A DNA stretch of 36,512 nt, from contig PAZC01000031.1 of NCBI GenBank assembly GCA_002716045.1, positions 18,857-55,368 of the forward strand, in the 5' to 3' direction. Below are positions 17,629-26,605 of the stretch, piece after piece; position 1 is the stretch's first letter; every line of letters begins with the position of its first letter. Below the pieces are notes generated by a model. That model worked only from the letters and a program-made list of their open reading frames with translations. It did no database searches and was not told where the DNA came from. Origin of the DNA: Opitutia bacterium. GTDB taxonomy: Bacteria > Verrucomicrobiota > Verrucomicrobiia > Opitutales > Seribacteraceae. The position numbers and the translations under genes were made by a program.

Positions 17629-18591
17629 TCAATCGTTGTTCAATTTCACACCGTAAAACTTGGAGGCATTTTTCCAGAACAGTTTCTCTAGCACCGAATG
17701 CCCCATGGGCTGAAAGAATTTCTGTATAACGTTTAATTGCTCATCATACTCCCCTCCCCGATCCGTTACCGGCCAGTTGCTTCCGTAAATGATACGATCC
17801 TCTCCAAAGGCATCGTACACCACCTTGAAGATAGGCTCGTAATAAGAAAGGTTCTTGGGGGCGGGGCTTTGTCCACTACGTTGAAAAATACCGCTCACCT
17901 TGCAATGTACGTTCGGGTAAGACGCCGCTTTCTTGACTGCTGCGGTCCACTCCTCGGCGGCAGGTTCGCCGGTAATGATCAAACCGGTCAAATGATTGAT
18001 CAAAATTTTCAGGTCAGGCATGCGTTCAGCTATCAAGGACACGTCTTCCAAGTCGAATTTCGACATCAAGACATCTAGGGTGAGGCCTTTGTCCGCCATC
18101 AACTGGAGGTCGCGCCAGACTGCGTCAGTGAAGAAGTCTTCGCCACCTGGTCGTTGACGCATACGAAGCCCGACGAAACGTTTTTCCGCTGCAAACCGGT
18201 TCAACAGCCCGGCAAATTCATCTGTTCCGATTGGCAGGCTACCGACCAAGCCAATATACCGATCCGGATTGTGCTTCACCAAGTCCAGCACCCACTGGTT
18301 GTCTTCCACCCGATCGCTTGCCTCGACGATTACCGTGGCGGCAACGTTATGGGCTTCGCATATTGCGTCAAAGTGTTGCGACAATACAGGACGATAAAGC
18401 ACCTTGTCCGTGGTCGGAGGCCACGGGACACCATCCGAACGGTTGGTATCGTAAAGGTGAATATGGGTATCGATCACCGGAATTAGATCGACCGCGCCAG
18501 TAGGCTTTTCTGGGCCACAGCCGAAAAAGAGGAAGGTCAATGCGCAAAACGTGGTCAGGCGCACAGAGATCTTGGCAATTTGATTTGTCAT
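17629..18591 (-). CDS. Exported amidohydrolase-2 family (COG3618-like) metal-dependent hydrolase/lactonase
   Basis: A 320-residue TIM-barrel metal-dependent hydrolase of the Amidohydro_2 family, related to sugar lactonases such as L-fuconolactonase or L-rhamnonolactonase. Visible metal-site motifs are DTHIHLYD (HxH at residues 43 and 45), INHLTG and YGSNWPVTD near the C-terminus. The start is placed at ATG 18591 because it gives an export signal (RLTTFCALTFLFFGCG); an upstream in-frame ATG would overlap the sulfatase. Cys25 could be lipidated, but FFGC is not a canonical lipobox. The gene lies 25 bases after the sulfatase stop, so it likely shares its transcript. The substrate is unknown; a lactone released from a deoxy-sugar is one possibility by family analogy. 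Confidence 0.82.
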   Translation of the reverse strand: MTNQIAKISVRLTTFCALTFLFFGCGPEKPTGAVDLIPVIDTHIHLYDTNRSDGVPWPPTTDKVLYRPVLSQHFDAICEAHNVAATVIVEASDRVEDNQWVLDLVKHNPDRYIGLVGSLPIGTDEFAGLLNRFAAEKRFVGLRMRQRPGGEDFFTDAVWRDLQLMADKGLTLDVLMSKFDLEDVSLIAERMPDLKILINHLTGLIITGEPAAEEWTAAVKKAASYPNVHCKVSGIFQRSGQSPAPKNLSYYEPIFKVVYDAFGEDRIIYGSNWPVTDRGGEYDEQLNVIQKFFQPMGHSVLEKLFWKNASKFYGVKLNND

Positions 18592-18616
18592 AAAAAAACA
18601 GGGTGAGGCTCGGGTT

Positions 18617-20041
18617 CTATTTCTTATCGGGATTGGGCTTCGGCATCTTTGCCCCGATCGCCGTGAGGTGGGTGAAAAGCCGAGCATCCAGTTCTTTGAC
18701 CTTGGCCGGCATGGCGGAGGCTAGGTTCTTCTTTTCACCGAGGTCATCAGTCAAGTTATAGAGTTCCATCCGACCCTCGTAGAAATGGATTAATTTCCAA
18801 GGACCTTGGCGAATGATACTATAAGGTCCCGGGTTGTGACGATAATGCGGAAAATGCCAGTAGATCGCCTCGCGACCCAGGGTCTTCTTGCCATTGGACC
18901 GTAGGTGCGACACTAGCGAGGCACCGTCGATCTCCACCCCCTTGGGCAAACCGAGACCAGCCAACTCGGCGATTGTTGGGAAGTAATCGACGCTGGTCAC
19001 TGGTTCCGAACTTGTGGTTCCACCTTTCACTCCAGGTGCTTTCACGATCAATGGCACCCGGATACCTCCCTCATAGGCGTAGCCCTTTCCGGAACGGAGC
19101 GGAGCATTGTTGGTGGGGCCTTGCAAACCGCCGTTATCGGAGGTGAAGAAAATCACCGTGCGGTCAGCGATACCATGCTTTTCGAGGGTCTCCATGATGC
19201 GTCCGGCGCAATCATCAACCGACTCCACCATGGCGGCGTACTTGGCGCTCTTCTGGTTGGTTTTGGGCTTTTTCTCGTACTTTGCCGTTACCTCGGCCTT
19301 GGCTTGGATCGGTGTATGGACAGCATAGTTGTCCATGTTCAGGAAGAAGGGCTTGTCCTTGTGCTTCTCGATGAAGGCGACCGCCTCCTCCGCCTCGCGG
19401 TCGGACAGGTATTGACCTTTTTTCCGCCCGGGCAGATGCGGTATGCCCGCACGGATCATGGGATGCCTGTGCTTGGGCTGATTATAAGGGTCGAAATAAT
19501 AAGGGGGTTGCCCGTAGTCGCAGCCACCAAAATTAAAATCATAGCCCTGCTTCTGCGGATACCAGTCATCCGCACCCAAGTGCCATTTGCCGATGTGACA
19601 GCTAACGTAGCCGGCGGGTTTCAGCAACTCGGCGATGGTCACTTCACTGGACTCCATCCAAAGAGCATTCTTCGGCACGAGGAACTTGCGGTTACGCCCA
19701 CCCGTGTAGCCACTGGGATTCTTTTTGTCGTCCGGGATCCTTCCACCCTGGAAGCGCGAACGTATCCAATCGGTCACCCCGAGGCGCCCAGGGTAGCGAC
19801 CCGTCTGAACGGCTGCCCGGGTGGGAGAGCACACGGCGCAGGCGGCATAGGCGTCGGTGAACCGCATGCCCTCCGCGGCGAGGCGATCAAGATGTGGCGT
19901 CTCGTAGTATTTGCTGCCTTGGCAAGCGAGGTCCATCCAGCCGAGATCGTCGACCAGTATGAGAACAAAATTCAAGGGCTTGGCGGCGCTTGCCGCAAGC
20001 GACAGGATAAGAAAGAAGGTAGTGGATAAGAAAACTTTCAT
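18617..20041 (-). CDS. Secreted type I sulfatase (arylsulfatase family)
   Basis: A 474-residue formylglycine-dependent sulfatase, hydrolysing sulfate esters, probably on carbohydrate, outside the cytoplasm. The start is ATG 20041, which yields a signal peptide (hydrophobic 4-18, SAA before KPLNF); the longer in-frame start would overlap the upstream gene. Motifs: LVDDLGWMDL with metal-binding DD (31-32), the maturation signature CSPTR with Cys71 as formylglycine precursor, TGRYPGR, GKWHLG, TSDNGG, and GYAYEGGIRVP. The C-terminal MPKPNP tail is shared in style with the sulfatase at 23425-24849, which is probably a paralogue. It starts 16 bases after the stop of the upstream sulfatase, indicating an operon. 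Confidence 0.95.
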   Translation of the reverse strand: MKVFLSTTFFLILSLAASAAKPLNFVLILVDDLGWMDLACQGSKYYETPHLDRLAAEGMRFTDAYAACAVCSPTRAAVQTGRYPGRLGVTDWIRSRFQGGRIPDDKKNPSGYTGGRNRKFLVPKNALWMESSEVTIAELLKPAGYVSCHIGKWHLGADDWYPQKQGYDFNFGGCDYGQPPYYFDPYNQPKHRHPMIRAGIPHLPGRKKGQYLSDREAEEAVAFIEKHKDKPFFLNMDNYAVHTPIQAKAEVTAKYEKKPKTNQKSAKYAAMVESVDDCAGRIMETLEKHGIADRTVIFFTSDNGGLQGPTNNAPLRSGKGYAYEGGIRVPLIVKAPGVKGGTTSSEPVTSVDYFPTIAELAGLGLPKGVEIDGASLVSHLRSNGKKTLGREAIYWHFPHYRHNPGPYSIIRQGPWKLIHFYEGRMELYNLTDDLGEKKNLASAMPAKVKELDARLFTHLTAIGAKMPKPNPDKK

Positions 20042-20057
20042 TGATAAAAAGGGGGGG

Positions 20058-21362
20058 TTAGCGTCGCTCATCCGGGCGATAGGCGGGCAGCTCCGCAGTC
20101 AACTTACGCAATTCGGCCACGATTTCCGGATACTTTTTTGCCAGGTTAGTAGTCTCCCCGAGATCCTTCTCCAGATCGTAGAGTTCCTCCTCCTCAGGAC
20201 GATCGTCTTCCCTCGCATACCCATAGAAGTGGGCCTTGGCCTGAAGGTACTTCCATTTTCCTTTGCGAATACCCGCCCGATCGAAGTAAAAAGTTTCACG
20301 ACCTTTTTCTGATTTCCCCATGAGCAAGTCGGTCTGGTCGATTCCGTCGATCACGCGGTCGGCAGGCACCTTGAAACCACAGAGATTAGCAAAGGTCGGC
20401 ATGAAATCGATGGTCGCGAACACAGCATCCGACTCCTTGCCAGCGGGCACCTTGCCCGGCCAACGGACGATGCAGGGCAAGCGGTACCCCCCCTCGTAAC
20501 AGGAGCCCTTGCCGTTGCGCAAGGGACCGGAGGAGCCCCAAAAAATAGAGCCGGGAGGGTGACCCTTTTTTCTTTTGGTGTACTTGTCCTGATTCCAAGG
20601 TCCATTGTCCGAGGTGTAAATAAACAAGGTATTCTTGCTCAGACCCAATTCGTCCAACGCATCGAGCAAACGGCCAGTCTCGTAGTCGAATTCCTCCACC
20701 ACGTCGCCGTAGAGACCGCCCTTCGATTTGCCTCGAAAGCGGTCAGAGGCATCAATGATGGTGTGCATCATGGTATGGGCCAAGTAGAGGACGAAAGGTT
20801 TCTTGGGGTCCCGCTTCTTCTTCAGAAACTCGATCGACTTGTCGGTGTAGAGAGTGGTCAGTTCGCCCATGTCCCGACTCGTTCCGGCCGCCTCGTTGTT
20901 CTCGTGAAACTTGACCCCGCCCCTGTCGTTCGCCCCGAGAGCACCGAAGTAGTAGTCGAATCCCTGGGCATTGGGCATGCGCTCCATGATGGCCCGGCGG
21001 TTGGAAACGTCCCATTTCCCGATACAGGCAGTTTGGTAACCGGCCTTTTGCATAAGCTCTCCGAAGGTGACCTCGCTGGCCGGCATGCCCCATCCTCCGC
21101 TCCGGCACGGGTAACGCCCCGTCAGCAAGGCCGAGCGCGAGGGTCCGCACACTGTCTGTGTGTAGAAGGAAGTGAATTTCATACCCTCCTTGGCCAACTG
21201 GTCGAGGCGGGGCGTCTTGGTCTCCTTGTTCCCGTAACAGGCCAAGTCGCCATAGCCTTGGTCATCTGTGAAAACAATGACTACGTTAGGGCGATCGGCG
21301 GCGAAAACCGGCAGGAAGCAAGCTATTAAAAACAAGGGGAAGAGGGGAAGGATTCGTTTCAT
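20058..21362 (-). CDS. Secreted type I sulfatase (arylsulfatase A-like)
   Basis: A 434-residue sulfatase. The start is ATG 21362, giving a signal peptide (KRILPLFPLFLIACFLPVFA ending AA at 21-22); the longer frame would add 46 residues without family features. Motifs: FTDDQGYGDLACYG (31-44), CGPSRSALLTGR with Cys72 as the formylglycine precursor in a C-x-P-x-R context, ACIGKWD, TSDNGPW, and GSCYEGGYRLP. The C-terminal LYDLEKDLGETTNLA block is the usual end of this family. It has a different subfamily flavour from its two paralogues, so it probably has another sulfate linkage. It is the first gene of the run toward rapA, with a candidate promoter at 21467-21496. Confidence 0.95.
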   Translation of the reverse strand: MKRILPLFPLFLIACFLPVFAADRPNVVIVFTDDQGYGDLACYGNKETKTPRLDQLAKEGMKFTSFYTQTVCGPSRSALLTGRYPCRSGGWGMPASEVTFGELMQKAGYQTACIGKWDVSNRRAIMERMPNAQGFDYYFGALGANDRGGVKFHENNEAAGTSRDMGELTTLYTDKSIEFLKKKRDPKKPFVLYLAHTMMHTIIDASDRFRGKSKGGLYGDVVEEFDYETGRLLDALDELGLSKNTLFIYTSDNGPWNQDKYTKRKKGHPPGSIFWGSSGPLRNGKGSCYEGGYRLPCIVRWPGKVPAGKESDAVFATIDFMPTFANLCGFKVPADRVIDGIDQTDLLMGKSEKGRETFYFDRAGIRKGKWKYLQAKAHFYGYAREDDRPEEEELYDLEKDLGETTNLAKKYPEIVAELRKLTAELPAYRPDERR

Positions 21363-21466
21363 GGCAGGCAGGTAACAAGGTAAGCGGAAAGGTTTCAAGA
21401 ACCAAGAAAAGGAATAGACGCAAGAGCGGGCAGTTTGTGCAGCCGTTCTTTGGGCGAACGACAAAA

Positions 21467-21496
21467 AGGATATGGCACTCGAGTTGGCCAAGTCAA
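21467..21496 (-). promoter_or_regulatory. Candidate sigma-70 promoter of the sulfatase-sulfatase-amidohydrolase run
   Basis: On the minus strand TTGACT (21496-21491) is separated by 18 nt from TATCCT (21472-21467). Transcription would start near 21460 and leave a leader of about 100 nt before ATG 21362. It fits the 216-base gap that precedes this operon. Confidence 0.35.
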
Positions 21497-21578
21497 TCAA
21501 GCGAACAAACTTGTTACCCCAAGAGGCAACTTTACTGGATGTGGCAAAATAGACTTGGCCAGTAGTAGCGACTTCAGA

Positions 21579-22517
21579 TTAGGGCCCGAAGTTTCGGTCG
21601 TGGAATTGCATCAGTTCAAGGCCCTTCTTCTCGTAGATAATCTTGGCGCTGTGTGGAGCATCGGGCACGATGAGTTTTTCGTAGGAAATCCCGAGTTGGT
21701 CGAGGTATATCATATACTTCAGATTGTAATCGTAGTTGAAGCCCTTGGCACCCACCCAAAGCATGGGCTTGAGAGGCGGCACGTTCTTCCGCTTCGAGTA
21801 GGCCTTGGCGAGAGACCAGGCATCATAGCCTGAGACAAACTTTATAGCACCCGATTCCGCCCCCTCGTTGTCTCGTATTTTCTCCTCCGGTTCATAACCA
21901 GACCCACCTGGAGCGGTGGAACCAAATAGTTCCGGATGCTTGAACATGATGCGGGTGGTGCCACGACCACCTTGAGAGAACCCTTCGATACCCCTCTTGG
22001 ACCGGGTACCGAAGGTTCGGTAGGTGGCATCAACGTGCGGGATGAGTTCCTTGACGAACACATCTTCACCCAAACCGTTTTCCGCCTGAGGAAAATTGTA
22101 CCAACTCATGGGACCACCGTTTGGGAAAACGTAAAGCGTGGGCTGTATCTTGCCAGTTCGCATGGCCTTGAGAACAAACCCCGCAAGCGAAACCGATTTG
22201 CTTTCAGCGCCTGGACGACCGCCATGGAGATGATAGACAACGGGATACTTTTTGTTTTTGTTTTCCGGGGCATGGTACCCATAGGGAAGCACTACGTAAT
22301 ACCCGACCTCAATTTTCATGCTGGGACTCTTGAAGGTGGCATGCCGCACGTTCTTCGGGAGTGCCTTCGCCTTTTCCTCGGGCAGGGGTGACGTCCAGCG
22401 ATGAGACTCCAATTGAGCCTTTAGCTTGGCCTTTCCCGAAAGCTTGCCCTTTTGGGCGAAAGACAAAGTCGCGCCCAATGAAAGGAAGAGGATAAAAAAG
22501 AGGGATAAGGGTTTCAT
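21579..22517 (-). CDS. Exported alpha/beta-hydrolase esterase (esterase D-like)
   Basis: A 312-residue protein of the putative esterase family (as in feruloyl and acetyl-xylan esterases and S-formylglutathione hydrolase-like proteins). The start at ATG 22517 gives a signal peptide ending SFAQ (about residue 21). Visible features: YPVVYHLHGG oxyanion region (91-100), VFPNGG, the nucleophile elbow GFSQGG with Ser181, and a late DAPHS containing the probable catalytic His. It begins 7 bases after the stop of the MtfA-like gene, so the two are almost certainly co-transcribed and possibly translationally coupled. Next to sulfatases it may remove ester groups from polysaccharide; the substrate is not shown by the sequence. 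Confidence 0.85.
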   Translation of the reverse strand: MKPLSLFFILFLSLGATLSFAQKGKLSGKAKLKAQLESHRWTSPLPEEKAKALPKNVRHATFKSPSMKIEVGYYVVLPYGYHAPENKNKKYPVVYHLHGGRPGAESKSVSLAGFVLKAMRTGKIQPTLYVFPNGGPMSWYNFPQAENGLGEDVFVKELIPHVDATYRTFGTRSKRGIEGFSQGGRGTTRIMFKHPELFGSTAPGGSGYEPEEKIRDNEGAESGAIKFVSGYDAWSLAKAYSKRKNVPPLKPMLWVGAKGFNYDYNLKYMIYLDQLGISYEKLIVPDAPHSAKIIYEKKGLELMQFHDRNFGP

Positions 22518-22524
22518 GAATCGA

Positions 22525-23424
22525 TCAATCAGTTTTCTGTTGTCGCCAAGTGGCGGGGTCAACGCCGTAAAATTCATTCAAGGCTTGATAGACCTTCGGG
22601 CACTCCCGCTTCAATCTGGCTGAACGCTCGAAGAAAGCCGAGGTTCCACAGGAAAACAATTCGGGCTTGTCGCCCTTGATGCTTTCATAGCCGCCGTATG
22701 CCCGAATGGAATAATTTTTGCCCGAACCATAGACCTTCATCAGTCTCTTGTGCTCTTCCTCGACCATGGCTTCCCATTCCTTGACGGCCGGGGAGGAGGG
22801 GGAAACGGGGATGCTTTGGGCAATGCCGTCATCCGCGAAATCGATCAGGTGGGCGAACTCGTGCAAGGTCAGGTTATGGCCATCCCTCGCCTTGCCGATG
22901 CTTTTCTTTAGGTAGGACCAGCTCAGGTTAACCTCAAACTGGGTAGCTGTTCCCAAGGCATTCTCCATGCCGGTGATCTTGTCCTTCCAAAGGTGAATCC
23001 TTTGCAGGTGCCGATAGTCGGACATCCGCCGCCTGACAATCAGCAGGCAAGCTTCGGCCGCCACCAACAAACGCTTTTCCTCGGAAACGGGACCGTCCTC
23101 CATGTCGGTAAAAGGAAAGCTCTCCAGAAACACCAGGATGCGTTCCTCCCAAGGACCTCTCAATTCCTCCGGCACCCAATCATACAAACCAATGTTATCC
23201 GCGATCACTCTCCGTTGCCAATCGCTCAGGCGATCCCCTTCCCTCCCTGCCAGCATCTGGTCGAGGCGCTTGCCTCTTTTACGATTGAGCCTGGAGTCAA
23301 AGGTACGGGTACGCCCACGCTTAGATAAATGTACCACAAAAACAAGCCCGGCAAAGACCAGGAGCAAGAGCATGATAGCCAAACCGGCGCCGCCCGATTC
23401 GCTGCTGGGGGTATAAGCGATCAT
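22525..23424 (-). CDS. MtfA-like zinc metallopeptidase (M90) with an N-terminal membrane anchor
   Basis: A 299-residue member of the MtfA/M90 family. It shows the zincin motif HEFAH (188-192) followed by a downstream acidic ligand region PELFSCGTSAFFE, and the family's closing pattern ...P.VYQALNEFYGVDP. E. coli MtfA is a soluble cytosolic peptidase that binds the glucose regulator Mlc. Here a hydrophobic segment (about 13-32) followed by a basic stretch predicts a membrane anchor; the orientation is not certain. The ATG follows the sulfatase TAA with no gap (TAA-ATG), indicating tight coupling to that sulfatase. Its substrate is unknown. Confidence 0.88.
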   Translation of the reverse strand: MIAYTPSSESGGAGLAIMLLLLVFAGLVFVVHLSKRGRTRTFDSRLNRKRGKRLDQMLAGREGDRLSDWQRRVIADNIGLYDWVPEELRGPWEERILVFLESFPFTDMEDGPVSEEKRLLVAAEACLLIVRRRMSDYRHLQRIHLWKDKITGMENALGTATQFEVNLSWSYLKKSIGKARDGHNLTLHEFAHLIDFADDGIAQSIPVSPSSPAVKEWEAMVEEEHKRLMKVYGSGKNYSIRAYGGYESIKGDKPELFSCGTSAFFERSARLKRECPKVYQALNEFYGVDPATWRQQKTD

Positions 23425-24849
23425 TTACTTTTTCTTCGGCAACCGGGCGGGATTGGGCTCGGGCAACAAGGCACCAACTTCTAGACGCCAAGCGCGAAGC
23501 TCAGCGGACAATGCATTCGATACTTCGGGGCGGACGGATGAGAGATCCGTTTTTTCCCCGATATCTTTCTTCAGGTTGAACAACTCGACCCGGCCGTCCT
23601 CAAAATACTCCAGTAGTTTCCAGTCGCCCTTGCGCATCGCGCTGACGGGAGTGGTGGTGAGGTAGTAATGGGGATAATGAAAGTACAGCGCTTCGCGCGG
23701 CAACTCGGCCTTGGGGTCGCGCAGCACGGGAGTGAAGTCCACGCCGTCTACACCCTCCTTCGCCTTGTCCCCGAGCCCGGCGGCCCGTAGCAAGGTGGGA
23801 TATAGGTCACAGGCATAGACGGGCTCGGCGGAGGTCTTGCCCTTGGCCACTCCGGGGCCCCGAACGATCAACGGCACCCTCACTCCTCCTTCGTAACAGG
23901 ATCCCTTGCCATTGCGTAGCGGCGAGTTGTTGGCCACCTGCAACCCCTTGTTCAATCGGCATGTATTGACGAACCCGCCGTTGTCGGAGGTAAAGACCAC
24001 CAAGGTGTCCTCGGCAATGCCAAGTTGGTCGAGCTTGGCCAACACGCGCCCCACGTTTTCGTCCAGGCTGTGCACCATGGCGGCGTAATGCGGATTCTTG
24101 CGAATGGAGTCGGGCTTGACCTTCTTGCTATAGCGCTCGACCAGTTCCGGCTTTCCCTCGATCGGAGTGTGCACGGTGTGATACCACAGGTTGAGGTAGA
24201 AGGGGCGCTGGGCCTTGACCTGTTGCTCCATCATGGCGAGGGCCTTGTCGGTCAATCGATCCGTCAGGTAGTCCCCTTCGCTACCAGGCTCCAAATCGGG
24301 CACGTAGCGCCAGTCGCGAAAATAGGAATCGCCGTTGTATGGATACCAAAAGGTTTGCGGGGCGCCCCAAAGCGTGCCGCCGACGTTGAGATGAAAGCCG
24401 TGGGCCTGCGGGTACGACTCCGCCCGCCCGACGTGCCACTTCCCGTAGTGGGCATTGAAGTAGCCCGCCTCCTTGAGGATCTCGGCCAAGGTGAGATGCT
24501 TCACCGGCAACGAATCCACGCAAATCGGCTGAAGCAACTTGCGGTTTCCCCGATTGTGGGCACTCTCCCGCCAAATCGTCATGTGCAGGCGGGCCGGATG
24601 CTTGCCCGTGAGAATCGCCACCCGCGTGGGAGTACAAACCGGGCTGGCCGCATAGGCATCGGTGAAGCGTACGCCCTGCTTGGCCAACTTGTCCAAGTGC
24701 GGAGTCTCGTGCAAATCGTTGCCATAACAGGACAAGTCCGCCCAACCGAGATCGTCCGCTAGAATAAGCACGAGATTGGGCTGCTTCGCCGCATGGGCCG
24801 AAAAGGCCAGCAGGTAGATGAAAAGTATGATTCGGGGAAGGAGGTTCAT
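23425..24849 (-). CDS. Secreted type I sulfatase (paralogue of the 18617-20041 gene)
   Basis: A 474-residue sulfatase with a signal peptide ([16 protein letters not shown], cleavage near 20-21). Motifs: [14 protein letters not shown], maturation site CTPTR with Cys72, [22 protein letters not shown], and [11 protein letters not shown]. It shares length, motif order and a proline-rich C-terminal end (PEPNPARLP then lysines) with the sulfatase at 18617-20041. It leads an apparent operon with the MtfA-like gene (contiguous TAA-ATG) and the esterase. It is divergent from the IDS-like sulfatase across a 119-base gap that must hold both promoters. The coding strand is richer in C- and G-ending codons than rapA or the giant gene. 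Confidence 0.95.
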   Translation of the reverse strand: MNLLPRIILFIYLLAFSAHAAKQPNLVLILADDLGWADLSCYGNDLHETPHLDKLAKQGVRFTDAYAASPVCTPTRVAILTGKHPARLHMTIWRESAHNRGNRKLLQPICVDSLPVKHLTLAEILKEAGYFNAHYGKWHVGRAESYPQAHGFHLNVGGTLWGAPQTFWYPYNGDSYFRDWRYVPDLEPGSEGDYLTDRLTDKALAMMEQQVKAQRPFYLNLWYHTVHTPIEGKPELVERYSKKVKPDSIRKNPHYAAMVHSLDENVGRVLAKLDQLGIAEDTLVVFTSDNGGFVNTCRLNKGLQVANNSPLRNGKGSCYEGGVRVPLIVRGPGVAKGKTSAEPVYACDLYPTLLRAAGLGDKAKEGVDGVDFTPVLRDPKAELPREALYFHYPHYYLTTTPVSAMRKGDWKLLEYFEDGRVELFNLKKDIGEKTDLSSVRPEVSNALSAELRAWRLEVGALLPEPNPARLPKKK

Positions 24850-24968
24850 GTCTCAAGCAGCGGGCAAATCATCTTGCAACGAACCAAGGGGGGTCAATGC
24901 CAATGAGCGGAAATACGCTCTCTTTGCCTTGTCCTTCGCCAAGCCAAGGCTACGCTACGTCATTTACC

Positions 24969-26462
24969 ATGAACTTCTCGAAGAAACCCTGTCTCGTCCT
25001 GCTCGCACTCTTGCTCGGGTCTCTCAACCTCGTCGCCAAGAGACCCAACGTGATGTTCATCGCGGTGGACGACATGAACGACTGGATAGGGTGCCTCGGC
25101 ACCACCCCTGCCGCCATCACCCCGAACATAGACCGCCTCGCTGAACGCGGGACAAACTTCACCAACGCCCACACCGCGGGCGTGTTCTGCGCCCCCTCGC
25201 GGGCCGCCGTATTCTCCGGACAATTCGCCTCCACCACGGGATGCTACGACAGCGCACTCTACTTCGTCGACCATCCTGGCATACGGCCACTCCAAGTCAG
25301 CTTTCAGAAAGCGGGTTACCGCACCATGGGCACGGGCAAGCTCTTCCATCACCCAGCGGGAGCAGTTGACATGCGCGGCTGGGACGAATTCCGCGTACGC
25401 ACCCAGCGGCAACGCGAGACCGGCTACCCGATGGACTCCTGGTCGGACGAGGTCCCCTTCCCCGACCCCAAGCCCTATGGCACCTACCAGCGCACCCCTG
25501 GCGCTCCCAAGACAAACAGCGGATTCATGGAGTTCGGCCCCGTCCCCAACAACCGAGAGAAAGATCTCGCCGACACCATGCGGGCCCAATGGGCAATCGA
25601 CCAACTGGGCAAGAAATGGAACAAGCCCTTCTTCCTCGCAGTCGGGTTGTACGCCCCGCACTTCCCCAACTACTGCCCGCAAAAATATTTCGACCTCTAC
25701 CAGCGCGAAAAGATCGAGCTGCCGCCCTACAAGTCGGACGACCTCGACGACCTGCCCGAAAACATCCGACGACAAAAGATCAACCGCTCGCGCATCCACA
25801 AACGTCTGGTCGAATTAGGCGCGGTCAAGGAAGCTCTCCACGGATACCTCGCCTGCATGAGCTACGCCGACGCCCAGATCGGACGCGTGCTCGACGCCCT
25901 CGACGCCAGCCCCTACGCCAAGGACACAATAATCGTCCTCTGGTCCGACCACGGATACCACCACGGTGAAAAAGGCGACTGGGGAAAACACACCCTGTGG
26001 GAGCGCACCTCCAACGTTCCGTTTGTCTGGGCCGGGCCGGGCGTGGCCAAGGGAGCTACTTCCGACGTCACAGTCAGCCTGATCGACATGTACCCCACCT
26101 TCGTCGAGCTGTGCGACCTCCCGAATACCCCGCACAAGCTGGAGGGAACCTCCATCGCCCAGACCCTGGCCAATCCCGCCAAAGCCAAAGACCGCAACGT
26201 CTACCTGCCCCACATGTTCCCCGAGTCCTTTGCCATCATGAACATGCAATGGCGGTACATCCGCTACAAGGACGGCACCGAGGAGCTCTACGACGTCCAA
26301 AAGGATCCCAACGAGTGGAACAATCTCGCCGAACAATCGAAATACACCCAGATCAAGAAACGCCTCGCCTCCGAGGCCCCAAAATCCTTTGCGCCGCCTG
26401 CCAAAAAGCGAAAAAAGCGCGACCTCATCCTCGAGGGCGAATCCTTTCGCTGGAAGAAATAA
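24969..26462 (+). CDS. Secreted type I sulfatase, iduronate-2-sulfatase-like
   Basis: A 497-residue sulfatase. The start at ATG 24969 gives a signal peptide ([16 protein letters not shown], mature start near KRPNVMF); the longer frame from 24897 only adds a stretch without features. Motifs: [13 protein letters not shown] (32-44), CAPSR with Cys74 as formylglycine precursor, [27 protein letters not shown]. The DMNDW and GKLFHH motifs and the KHTLWE block are typical of the iduronate-2-sulfatase/choline-sulfatase branch rather than of the arylsulfatases nearby. The C-terminal region is lysine-rich. Codons end strongly in C or G (frequent CTC, ATC, ACC, GAC), unlike rapA. Hydrolysis of a uronate 2-sulfate is inferred by family analogy only. 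Confidence 0.94.
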   Translation: MNFSKKPCLVLLALLLGSLNLVAKRPNVMFIAVDDMNDWIGCLGTTPAAITPNIDRLAERGTNFTNAHTAGVFCAPSRAAVFSGQFASTTGCYDSALYFVDHPGIRPLQVSFQKAGYRTMGTGKLFHHPAGAVDMRGWDEFRVRTQRQRETGYPMDSWSDEVPFPDPKPYGTYQRTPGAPKTNSGFMEFGPVPNNREKDLADTMRAQWAIDQLGKKWNKPFFLAVGLYAPHFPNYCPQKYFDLYQREKIELPPYKSDDLDDLPENIRRQKINRSRIHKRLVELGAVKEALHGYLACMSYADAQIGRVLDALDASPYAKDTIIVLWSDHGYHHGEKGDWGKHTLWERTSNVPFVWAGPGVAKGATSDVTVSLIDMYPTFVELCDLPNTPHKLEGTSIAQTLANPAKAKDRNVYLPHMFPESFAIMNMQWRYIRYKDGTEELYDVQKDPNEWNNLAEQSKYTQIKKRLASEAPKSFAPPAKKRKKRDLILEGESFRWKK

Positions 26463-26494
26463 GAGCACGCCTCTCTCGCGCCTGATCGCCACCG

Positions 26495-26511
26495 CCCGCG
26501 TAAGGCGGGCA
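26495..26511. terminator. Small GC-rich hairpin after the IDS-like sulfatase
   Basis: A 6-bp stem (gcccgc/gcgggc) with a 5-nt loop lies 33 bases after the stop at 26462. A run of T occurs only about 13 bases further on, so termination is uncertain. Confidence 0.3.
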
Positions 26512-26605
26512 CATTGGTCGATGTTTTTTGGGTGAAGAATCTAAGAAATATGTCTGGGACGAGTCTTAGAACCAAGCTCACTCAAACATTAGAAAGGACA
26601 GTGCA

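Noticed and set aside
18592..18687. Upstream ATG extension of the amidohydrolase
   Set aside because: The extension overlaps the sulfatase gene, lacks a signal-peptide character and would bury the export signal that begins at ATG 18591.
19121..20029. Plus-strand 302-codon open frame
   Set aside because: Antisense to a sulfatase with an intact CSPTR active site and signal peptide; no supporting features of its own.
24960..25799. Minus-strand 279-codon frame and high-GC alternative frames over the IDS-like sulfatase
   Set aside because: They follow from the strong C/G third-position bias of the real gene and have no family features.
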